This document shows positions 53,535 to 64,000 of a stretch of 64,000 nt of DNA, in pieces. The position numbers and the translations under genes were made by a program. The notes beneath the pieces were generated by a model that saw only the letters and a program-made list of their open reading frames with translations, was not told the origin of the DNA and ran no database searches. This DNA comes from Isoetes taiwanensis (lineage: Eukaryota > Streptophyta > Lycopodiopsida > Isoetales > Isoetaceae): positions 13,862,353 through 13,926,352 of the forward strand of contig JAJEKV010000040.1 of assembly GCA_021234155.1 (NCBI GenBank). Reading direction: 5' to 3'. The first letter of the stretch is position 1; each line of letters opens with the position of its first letter.

Positions 53535-55046
53535 GATACAGTACCTCGGGAGCTTCTTTGGCAGCGCTTGCCAGCACTTGGGTTCTACAAGACCTTCAAA
53601 ATGCAGTTTATCGGCTCTATAAAAGTCTTTGCTAAGCTTCCGGCATCGGGTACCCAAATCACTAGCAATATTGGAGTACGTCAGGGTCAACCTCTATCTC
53701 CTACACTCTTTGGCTTGTAAAATGATCAATTGGAAGAATGGCTTGATCACTGGCCCACATTTAGAACACTATATCATCAAACAACTTATGTATGCTGATA
53801 ATGTTTCGTTTATGGCACATACCGCTGCTACTATGAACAACATTTACATGCCCGACAGCCACGAAATTGAAGTTATAGATAGCTACAAGTATCTTGGTGT
53901 AGAGTTATGTAAGAACACACTTTGAGAACAGTGTCTTACCAAGCATGTGATTGTTGGCTGGAGAGCACTCTATGCAATGCAAAACAATTGTTTTCGTGCA
54001 GAGATTCATGATTGGTCATGGAAAGCCCACTTGTTTCGAGCTTTGGTAGAACTTGTTTTACTGTATAGTTGTGAAGTATGGGGCCTGCCATTAGTGCTAG
54101 TGCTTGGGAGAGCTTGGAAGGGGTGCAAAAGTCCTTCCTCACTTACAGCTTAGGAGTCAAAACTACGGTGGCCTATGCTATTCTTTTACAAGAGACAGAT
54201 TTTTGGTCTCTTCAATATTCTGTCATGAAGGGCCACCTATACTATATCATCAAGGTGCATCACATGGATGATGATATGTACCCTCTTCTCGCGCTTGCCA
54301 TGGTTGAAAATGATGTTGAAAAGAGAATTGTAATGCATGGTTCGCATGCTGGTCTGCGCAACCAGAATACTACATGATGCTTGCTAGTTCTGATCCCGAG
54401 CTTTTGCAACAATATCTCAACGGTCATGTCTCTGAAGATGTGGGATGCATGTACCTTAGTCCAAGTTAAAACTGGTCATTACCATGCACATATAAATCCC
54501 AGTTTGGCACCAAGACCACAAGCTTATTTGGTTGCTTCCTTGTCCAGGAAAAAGTTTGTAGCTATTGCATTAATTCGCACGGGGTTCCACAAGCTACGGA
54601 TTGAGACAGGTAGATGGGAGTGATTGCAATTGCCGAGAAGCGAGATTATGTGCATGTTGCTGGTTAAAGGTTATTGAAGATGAAAGCCATACTTGTTAAG
54701 ATGCCCAGCTTTTGAGATGGTCAGGAGTCATTATTTGACTTTAGCATTCCATTCCATACTCCCACAACTTCTCAGAGCCCCATCTGTGCATGAGTTGGCA
54801 TTATACATAATGGAGGTTCTAGACGAGCATCTTCAATTACTGAGCTCTCAGTAGTCATCATGACCTACTTATGTTTTTTTCTTGCTTCTCTAGCATCATC
54901 ATTACTGCAAAGGTTTTTCCCTTGAAAACCTTTTGAGGTAGGGGTTCGTTAATCCTAGTAATGATGGTTGTACTAGGCCATTGTATGGGTCCCATAGCCT
55001 TTTGGTCTTTCTGGACGTTAAAAATCTATTCTATCTTATTCTTAAG
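53535..55046 (+). mobile_element. LINE (non-LTR retrotransposon), 5'-truncated copy 1
   Basis: Frames show VPRELLWQRLP, TQITSNIGVRQGQPLSPTLF, then YIIKQLMYADNVSFMAHTAA (active site YADN in place of YADD), EVIDSYKYLGVEL and a degenerate C-terminal region (VELVLLYSCEVWG, SLEGVQKSFLTY). It starts in the middle of the reverse transcriptase. The 3' end is GACGTTAAAAATCTATTC followed by TATTC-like units. It is the same family, inverted, as 59372-61140. Confidence 0.88.
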
Positions 55047-55496
55047 TAAGGTTTAAGTACAGATTGATGTACAACGAGGAAAAAATATATAAAGGGATTT
55101 CAACAATAAGAGCGAGCACTTGGATCTAATATGAATTCTTTGAACTAGGGCTTGTGCATATAGCTCCTCGTACCAACTAGGTCTTGATGGAAGTGCAACA
55201 TACAAAACATCCTATGCAAAAAAATGCCTCTCTAAATTAGACTGTAACATGAAAAACAGGGCAGGAAGAAATTGCGAAAAGAAAGAGGAAAACATCTATG
55301 GCTGCAAAAATTGGGAATCGAGAGAATTGAGAAAACGTTGATGATAGAAAATGCCGGTGGTTCAACATCGGGCATCGAGATGCAGTGTCAAAATTTTCTC
55401 AGTCCATTTACCATAGATCTTTTATATCGGTCATGGGGTCTTTACTCCAGATGTCATCGCATTTTGGATGAGCAAACTTCTGCTTGCAAAGATCCC

Positions 55497-55527
<31 letters not shown>

Positions 55528-55955
55528 AAAAAGAAGGCAGATCCAATGGGGGCAATTAAGTTTGGCTGATGTGGGTGTGCTGTCATGGTTGTTAACGCGG
55601 ACAATTTAGAATTGCACAAAATGGTGCACCTCCGGTTAGGCAAGCCTGCTAAGAAGAAGTAAACATATTGGCGTATTGGGCTTTACTTTCTAAATGCATG
55701 GAAATGGAAAATTATTATAGGAAATAATGCAATATCAGCATTTGACTCGCATCAAATTATACTGCAATATATATTCATGCAAATTATAAAAATGGGCAAC
55801 CAACCAAGGGTCCTAAAGGGCTAGGGATTGATAATCCTTATAGATTGCACTACATTCTCCACCATCCAACAAAATCCGGACGTGAAGCGTGCTCTTCAAT
55901 TGGCTTGAGCGGTCTAGGAAAGGAGGACTTTCGTTCTCTTTTGAAGCTCAGGGCT
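55047..55955. other. FNR upstream region with poly-A tract
   Basis: No gene seen. 55498-55526 is an almost pure A run, possibly the tail of an unrecognised retroposed sequence. ATTATAAAAAT at 55783-55793 is a TATA-like box about 165 bases before the FNR start codon. Confidence 0.45.
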
Positions 55956-57729
<1,774 letters not shown>

Positions 57730-58844
57730 GCAATATATTCTAGCCTATATGTCCCTCTCTCACGCATTGATGTCACAATACCATTTGATAGCGAGGATGC
57801 CAAAACTTGTATCATATACCATGTGTAAAACCTATGTGTTTCATATTTCTAAACAATGTCTCATCGTTTTGAAAACTGGAAACTTCTTGTCCATCATAAA
57901 AATGAAGCAAGTAAGGAGTTTGGCATCATAGACTCTGATATGGTGGTGCTCGGGGGAGTGGCTATGGGAGCAAGAGAATGGGAAAGAAAGTTAAAACGTA
58001 GACGTCAAAGCCTTGAAGCAAATATTTAAGCCAAATCATAATGGTTATATTATTAGTTAAGAATATTAAAAGAAAAAGACATCGAACCTTTTTAAACAAA
58101 AGGCATTTGCATTGGTTTTATGAAGAGGGGAGCAGCAGATAGTTAGAGGACACCGGCAACAGCAGGCAGCATCCCGTATCAAACTTAGGCATGAATAGTG
58201 ATTCTTAGATCAATAATTGGGATAGCTACAGGACTTCGGCGACCAAAATAGGAAAGGGGAGGTAGAATTCTAGCTTCCGTTAGCAACACAAGCGGATTCA
58301 TCAAGCAAACTGGCCCAACTTCTGCAATATGCCTTAGAACGACTTCCCAATTACTACTTTCTATTCTTTACTTCTGAGATTATGGTTAAACTTATTGTAT
58401 CAAGGATTGAATGAATTGGATAGAATTCTTCAATCCTTGGAGAGTTCCAAATTTCCTCTTTTAAGCCCATCTGAAGTCCAATTTCCCCTTAAATTTGTGA
58501 ATTGCTAGGGATGGATTTCTCGAGTGGCTAGATTGTTTTTCCTTAGAGGCGCCTCACATGTAAATTTTTAGGTATTCACATGTAGCTCATCTGAGACGGC
58601 CGGGCCGTTCGTCCCCGAACTGCTGGAGCAGTTTACACTTGAGCGGGTCAATGGCTTGACATCCGGCAAAAACTTGCCGGTGACATGTGAGGCGTCCCTT
58701 AAGCCTTTCCTATTCCAAATATTCAAGCGTTTTCGAAGATTCTCTTGCTCGGGATAGTCTGGTTGGGTCGTGAATTTTGGCCTTAAGGTGGATTTGTAAT
58801 TATTTCCCTTATTTCTTGACTATTGTTTTGCAGATAAAGTCAAA
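57730..58844. other. FNR 3' region, then a probable LTR
   Basis: No gene. The last several hundred bases before the PBS at 58845 are probably LTR sequence: short hairpins (GACGGCCGGGCCGTTCGTC at 58597-58615) and CACATGT words. The TG start of the LTR cannot be fixed without a second copy. Confidence 0.4.
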
Positions 58845-58856
58845 TTGGTATCAGAG
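58845..58856 (+). promoter_or_regulatory. Retrotransposon primer binding site, isolated
   Basis: TGGTATCAGAGC, identical to the PBS of family B. About 500 bases of leader-like sequence follow without a readable gag, then the LINE begins at 59372. It marks the 5' part of an otherwise unseen LTR retrotransposon. Confidence 0.8.
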
Positions 58857-59371
58857 CACGGTTCCGTTTCTTTAGAAACTGTGGAATAAAGATTTGTAGT
58901 TTTAAATCCAAAACCCAAGTGGATTAATTTAGAAGTTTAAGAAACATAGATACATGCAGTCAGCCAGTAAGGAATCACTGTCTTGAACTAATTCCTGTTT
59001 GTGGAGAAGTGATTAACAATTTCCAGTCTCTTCAAAAACCTGTGGACAAAGTTAGTTTTCCTGCTAGAATTTTTAATTAAAATGGGTAAACTAGATCCGA
59101 AGTTTCCAAAATTGAAAAGCGATTTGATTTTATGATATAAGCTTGTAGCTTAAATTAGATGCGACCAATTAACCTTTGATCTACATCCTCTCTTGGATAC
59201 TTTTATGTTGAAATTGTTTGTGATCATGTGTTAATTTGCGCTTATAAGAGCGGAATAAGATTAAGGAAATGTGCTTTCATAATCGATTATAAGACCTGAC
59301 GGCTACGAGGGAATAATTTTAATCGCAAATTTGCTTACTAAGAATTTGCAAAAGGAATTTCTTATGAAGGA

Positions 59372-61140
59372 ATAGAATAGAATAGTTTTTAACGCCCACG
59401 GAGACCAATAGGTCATGGGACCCATACAATGGGCTAGTACAATCATTACTACTAGGATTAAAAACCCTCGTATCGAAAGGTTTTCAAGGGAAAACCTTTG
59501 CAAAGAATGATGATACTAGACAAGCAGAGATAATGACTATTGAGGGCTCGTAATTGCGTGACGCTTTATCTAGAACCTCAAGTATGTATAATGCCAAGTC
59601 ATGCAACAAATGGTGCTCTCGGAAGTTGTGGAGGCGTGGAATGGAATGCTAAGGATAAAAATGATTCCGGACTATCTCAAAAGCGGGGCAACTCAAGAGT
59701 ATGGCTTTCATCTTCAATAACACCTGAATCGGGCAATAGCACATAATCTCTTTCGCTGCGCAATTGCGGCCGCCCCATCTGTATCTCAATCAGACTGTGG
59801 GACCCCGTGCGTAATTGATGCAATAGCTACAAGCTTGTTCCCGGACAATGAAGCAAGCAAATAAGCTTGGGGCCCCGTGTCAAGGTGGGATTTATGTGTG
59901 CATGATAATGACGATTTCACTTGGGCCAAAAGTAATCGTCCCATATCTTTTGGAAAAAGCGACCATTGAGATATTGTTGCAAAAGCTCGGGATCGGAATC
60001 GGCAAGCATCGGGCAAAGGTTTCGATTGGACAAAACCCCAACTGGCAAACCATGTAGTGCAATGCTCTTTCCAACATCGCTTCAAACGCCGAGGAGATTC
60101 CGGCCATGGCAAGTGCAAGAATGGGATACCTAACATCATCCATGTGGTGCACCTGCGATATAGTGGAGACTACTGGCTTCATGGCGTAATGTTGAAGAGG
60201 CCAAAACCCGCTCTCTGTAAAAAGAATAGCATAGGGCAACCATTGTTTTAACTCTCGAGGTCGTAAGTGAGAAAGGACTTTTGCACCCCGCCCAAGTTCT
60301 CCCAAGCACTAGCACTAATGGCAGGCCCCCACACTTCGTGAGACAAGAAAACAGCTTTCACCAAAGCCCAAAAACAAGTGGGCTTTCCGTGGCCAATCAT
60401 GAATTTCTACGAAAAACAATTGTTTTGCATTGCATAGAGTGCTTCCATCCAAAGAGCGCCACCCGCTTGGTAATACACTCCAAGCCCCAAAGTGTGTTCT
60501 TACGTTAATTTACACCAAGATACTTGTAGCTATCTACAACTTCAACTTCGCGGGCTATCATAGTGCATAGGGGAACATTGTGACGAGAAGATTGAACTAC
60601 CAAAAGCTTGGTCTTTTGGAGATTAACACGCAAAACCCGGTGTTCTCACAAAAACCATGCGGGGGCATGTAAATGTTGCTGCATACTAGCAATGTATGTG
60701 CCGCCGGTGAAACATCATCAGCATACATAAGTTGCCTAATGATATAGTGTGCCAAATGTGGACCTTCGCCGCCATGATTATCAAGCCATTCTTCCAATTG
60801 ATCAATGTACAAGCCAAAGTGTGGAGATAAAGGGCAACCCCGAATAACTCCAATATTGCTAGTGATTTGAGTACCTGGACACTGGAAATTTGGCAAAACC
60901 CTTTCATAGAGCCGATAAACTGCATTTTGAAGATCTTGTGGAACCCCAAGTGCCTGCAAGCGCTGCCAAAGAAGCTCGCGTGGTACTGTATCAAAAGCAG
61001 AAGTAAAATCCACAAAGCATATATAGAGGTCTTGTTTCAGACTTCGACTATGTTCAATAAGCATGCGCAATGTGAAAATATGGTCTATTGTAGAATGGCA
61101 TGATCTAAAGTCACTTATCCTACAAAGACGCATACCAAGA
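59372..61140 (-). mobile_element. LINE (non-LTR retrotransposon), copy 2
   Basis: The minus strand encodes the N-terminal reverse transcriptase (STIDHIFTLRMLIEHSR, DLYICFVDFTSAFDTVPREL, RGCPLSPHFGLYIDQLEEWL, YIIRQLMYADDV with an intact YADD) and, after frameshifts, the same C-terminal region as copy 1. The 3' end is GGGCGTTAAAAACTATTCTA, followed by TATTC units instead of poly-A. The motif set is more like RTE-type than the common plant L1 type, but that is only an impression. 5'-truncated; broken near 60510-60600. Confidence 0.9.
60597..61133 (-). pseudogene. LINE reverse transcriptase, N-terminal half
   Basis: A 178-codon open frame covers the fingers and palm up to LMYADDVSPAAHTLLVCSNI. 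The catalytic Asp pair and the FTSAFDTVPRELLW Asp are present. It continues out of frame below 60597, so no complete enzyme is made. The best preserved LINE reading frame in the window. Confidence 0.9.
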
Positions 61141-62360
61141 TGTTATATTACGCCCATGATGTCAACTGCTTCTCAGTAATATTGAAGGAGATGCAATAAG
61201 AATAGAAGATAAAGCATTAAGATACATACGAGCCACTCAAGACATATTCAAGCAGAAAGTAGAAACAAGAATACAGAAAGGAAGCTTCCATAGACAGCAA
61301 AGACAGAGATAGATCCAGAGAGTCAAAGCTATTCTGCTACAATGTGACTTACTAAAGGAAAAACTATTGCGTTGTACTCAAACTCTGAATCTGCGGGCAC
61401 TTTGAAAATAATTTTGCAATGATCATCAACGAATCGTTCCAAGATACCTCTTACTTTGAATAGCTAGGCGTGATATTCAACTTTGTTGACCGTCCTTTTT
61501 TTTTCTTGGATTTTCAAATAATTGGAGGCCATCGTGTTTAAGTAGGATTGGTTTTGTACTTGTGGTTGGTTTTCTAATTGGCATTTGTGAACTTGATGCA
61601 CCGCATCTTCTTACATGACCTTGACTGAGTTCACATTTATTCACGCCTTTCCTTTAATCTTGCTCTCTCTACACATCTTACTGATTGTTATGCTCGATTT
61701 GGCTTTGAGGATTGCACATTTGGCATGTTCTATGGGTTTAGGACGATAATCAGACTTTAAGAGACTCTTTCTTCGTCTTCTTTAATATCTGCATATTCTG
61801 GTGGAGTTTGTGCATTTAGTTGAGGCTTGGGTCAACAATGTGCTCGAAAAGTGTTTATGCATCTTTTTACGTTGCATTGCACATAGGTCTATATGATCAT
61901 TTTTCTTTGTTATATTCTTGGTATGTGATGCTCTATGTGTATTTTGGTGGATGATATTCTCGTTAAATATTTTCATCTCGTCTATTCTTGAGATTTCTAT
62001 AGAGTTTCATTCATATAGTTTCTTTCGGCAACATTCTAAACAGTATGTTTGATACATAATATTCTGGTAATATGTGGTCGTATGCATCTAGTAGATAACA
62101 CTTGTACCGCATGGGTTCGTTATACCTTAGATAACACTTGTACCGCATGGGTTCGTTATACCTTAGGCTTTTTACAGTGTCTATATGATTTCATCTGATG
62201 TATTCTTCTTCTCCAAATCTATGGACATTAGATCCGTTCTCAGTGTTGGTTTCTTTTATAGCTTAGTTGTTTCATTTGATTTTTTTTTTTTAATTGAAGG
62301 CTAGATTTTCTACTAATATAAAAAACTGGTACATAGACCTTATTACAGGCTTCAAAAGGC
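61141..62360. other. Intergenic, no gene recognised
   Basis: AT-rich, short frames only. 62092-62163 holds a perfect 36-bp tandem duplication (TAGATAACACTTGTACCGCA...). Confidence 0.5.
62092..62163. repeat. Perfect tandem duplication, 2 x 36 bp
   Basis: TAGATAACACTTGTACCGCA then TGGGTTCGTTATACCT, repeated head to tail without a mismatch. Confidence 0.95.
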
Positions 62361-63150
62361 CAGATGGAAAGTATTAACCCATAGAGTCAGCCGTGCAATA
62401 CTCCAAGGCAATTGTCCTTTTCTTTACCTCCAGCTTCACATAATGATAATGGACTTCAATTTGCTTACATTTAGAGTGTAAGACTTCATCTTGAGACAAA
62501 TTGATGGTACCATGGTTATCACATAATAGTCGTGTCGTCTCCAATTGCACTTGTTGAAAACGTTCCAAGATTCTTCGCAACCAAACAAGTTCCCGACTTG
62601 CTAAAGAGGCAGCAACATACTCAGCTTCAGTTGAGGACACAGTAGCACAATGTTGCTTCTTACTAACCAGGAAACAAGAGATTTGTCAATGAAAAAACAA
62701 GCCCCGCTAGTAGATCTCAAGTGTCATTATCTCCAGCCCAATCAACATCAGTATAATCATAGAGAGTAAGACAAGTATGGTGGTCTTGCTTTCTGTAGAA
62801 AAGTCCATAATTGTTAGTGCCTTTTAAATAACGAAGAACTCGCTTCACAACTTGCCACAAAAGGAACATGCACGGTCCTTATTGCCATTAACCCGGGGAA
62901 AAGCACGATTCGTGCCATCGAAAAAGCCGCCACTAGAATCACGTTGAGCAGAAAAATTCCGTCTTGGAATATATGCTTCTTTTTTAAACTTTTTATATGC
63001 CATATAAAAAGCCTTTTCACCATCACTAGGCTAGCACGTCGGGAACCTGTAAGAATTTGCTCATCGGAAGTGGTATGAACAACTAAAGCTTTTCCCTCCA
63101 GGGAACAACCTCATGCTTCACTTTTCGAACATGTCTTTTAATGATATACA
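62361..63150 (-). mobile_element. Ty1/copia relic: gag piece fused to RNase H by deletion
   Basis: The minus strand reads SSTEAEYVAASLASRELVWL, LRRILERF, LCDNHGTINLSQDEVLHSKC and IEVHYHYVK, the copia RNase H signature, preceded by YTDVDWAGDN near 62740. Upstream (62850-63010) are AYIPRRNFSAQRDSSGG and ACSFCGK, a gag tail with half a zinc knuckle. Protease, integrase and reverse transcriptase are missing between them. Confidence 0.85.
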
Positions 63151-63784
63151 TGCACTTTCAAAAGCCAAATCTTCTTTGTTAAAGAACATTGACTATAGTT
63201 GCCAAAATCGTGAGACATCATGCCGAACAACATAACACGTAATTGTTCTTTCTCCACCGTGCCCCGGCTGCTGACAATTGTTCCACCAACTTTCTGAATT
63301 TATCGATATGATCATATGTTCAATCAAGCATTGCAAAGAATGTGCAATTTTTTTATTTACGTGAGGATTTTTATAGAGATACTTTAAAAATAAAAATAAA
63401 AAACGACTTTTTTAACAACAGTGATAGTTATACAAGGTTCATAAAAACACATTTGCATAGTGCATTTCAATAGCAATACCTGCTTCTACCCTCTTTTCTA
63501 TATTGAAAGCTTTCAATAAGTGTGCTTTCCTTCTTGTTTGAGTATTCTACTGCAAGCCATCAGTTTGAGACTTGTAAGTTACTTGAGTTGTTCAAATGCA
63601 AATGTTAAAGTTAGTCATATATGTTTGTTATACCCCGAATAATATTATTTTCATTTGTTGCCTTTGTTGATTATGTTGTTCAATAGCTGTAGTGTAATTT
63701 CAGTTGCACAGGTGTATTTTTAGCCTATGATGCGTACGTATTCTAAAAGCTGCAATATATGGATTGACGTGTAGATATTATGTG
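63151..63784. other. Intergenic, no gene recognised
   Basis: AT-rich, nothing recognisable on either strand. Confidence 0.5.
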
Positions 63785-63922
63785 CTAGGTAACCGCTAGG
63801 TTTGAGGGGTTTCCAGCGGTAAACCGAGCAGGCGGCACTGCCGCAAGTGGCGTTACCGTGAACGGCGCTGTTGCCTGCCCAGTTTATCGCTGGAAACCCC
63901 GAAAACCTGGCGGCTACCAAAC
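63785..63922. repeat. Long imperfect palindrome (MITE/foldback-like)
   Basis: The left arm TAGGTAACCGCTAGGTTTGA, GGGGTTTCCAGCGGTAAACC, GAGCAGGC pairs with the right arm GCCTGCCCAGTTTATCGCTG, GAAACCCC, GAAAACCTGGCGGCTACCA. Arms are about 55-60 bp at roughly 80-85% match by eye, around a GC-rich centre. Much more GC-rich than its surroundings. Confidence 0.8.
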
Positions 63923-64000
63923 GTAAACCGCCGGTTTGGTGGAAATTCCGTGCTTGGCTCAAAGAGCTGATTTGTGTGTGTTTAGAGGGATTTCTGTGCT

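Noticed and set aside
55498-55526. Poly-A run as the tail of the LINE at 53535-55046
   Set aside because: The LINE's own 3' end with TATTC units is at 55046, 450 bases earlier, and matches the end of the other copy.
55845-55955. N-terminal extension of the FNR frame upstream of Met 55956
   Set aside because: The frame is open but the next Met begins a normal Ala/Ser-rich plastid transit peptide and gives the usual family length; the extension has no Met of its own.
58400-63150. One retrotransposon running from the PBS at 58845 to the RNase H at 62374
   Set aside because: The PBS is on the plus strand and the copia domains are on the minus strand, so they cannot belong to one element as they stand.

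Overview
This is a stretch of nuclear DNA from a land plant. It holds two intact, spliced host genes: a plastid leaf-type ferredoxin-NADP+ reductase and a probable mitochondrial rhomboid protease. Both have GT-AG introns. The rest is a deep pile of transposon remains: Ty3/gypsy chromoviruses, a Ty1/copia fragment, non-LTR LINEs, tRNA-derived SINE heads, CACTA-like and other TIR elements, and several captured pieces of plant genes. The gypsy family with a C-terminal chromodomain at 12.8-20.6 kb reads like the chromoviruses described from non-seed plants. With the repeat-rich context this makes a fern or other non-flowering plant my best guess, but that is an inference.

Layout. 1-4002: gypsy family A, minus strand, broken, ending in its 5' LTR. 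4003-7160: no intact gene, two orphan exon-like pieces and small palindromic repeats. 7165-9790: a two-copy tandem repeat whose units carry a tRNA-like (SINE) promoter. 9960-11599: a CACTA-like non-autonomous element rich in ACGTCGTT motifs. 11480-21708: a 1.15-kb direct repeat flanking two head-to-tail copies of gypsy family C. 21395-29094: gypsy family B, whose 3' end has been flipped. 27397-34130: the matching half of a family A copy, itself split by a 3.6-kb TIR transposon (29772-33381) that carries fragments of a leishmanolysin-like (M8) peptidase gene and a PPR gene.

34.8-40.2 kb holds hairpin-tipped repeats and exon fragments of other host genes, including the C-terminus of a CDK-related kinase. 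The rhomboid gene is at 41503-44304. 44.3-53.5 kb is mostly unassignable, with small LINE and gypsy relics. The FNR gene (55956-57729) sits between two inverted copies of one LINE (53.5-55.0 kb plus, 59.4-61.1 kb minus). The window closes with an isolated LTR/PBS leader, a copia relic and a long imperfect palindrome.

The two most notable results are structural. First, the chimeric gypsy elements at 26.67 and 29.18 kb have exactly reciprocal junctions and a matching TCATC target duplication, so a 2.5-kb inversion between two oppositely oriented elements explains both. Second, the 3.6-kb TIR element has a 22-bp TIR and a 4-bp GTAT duplication, and removing it restores the interrupted integrase reading frame. 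It is therefore a real insertion of a gene-capturing (Pack-type) transposon that I cannot place in a standard superfamily.
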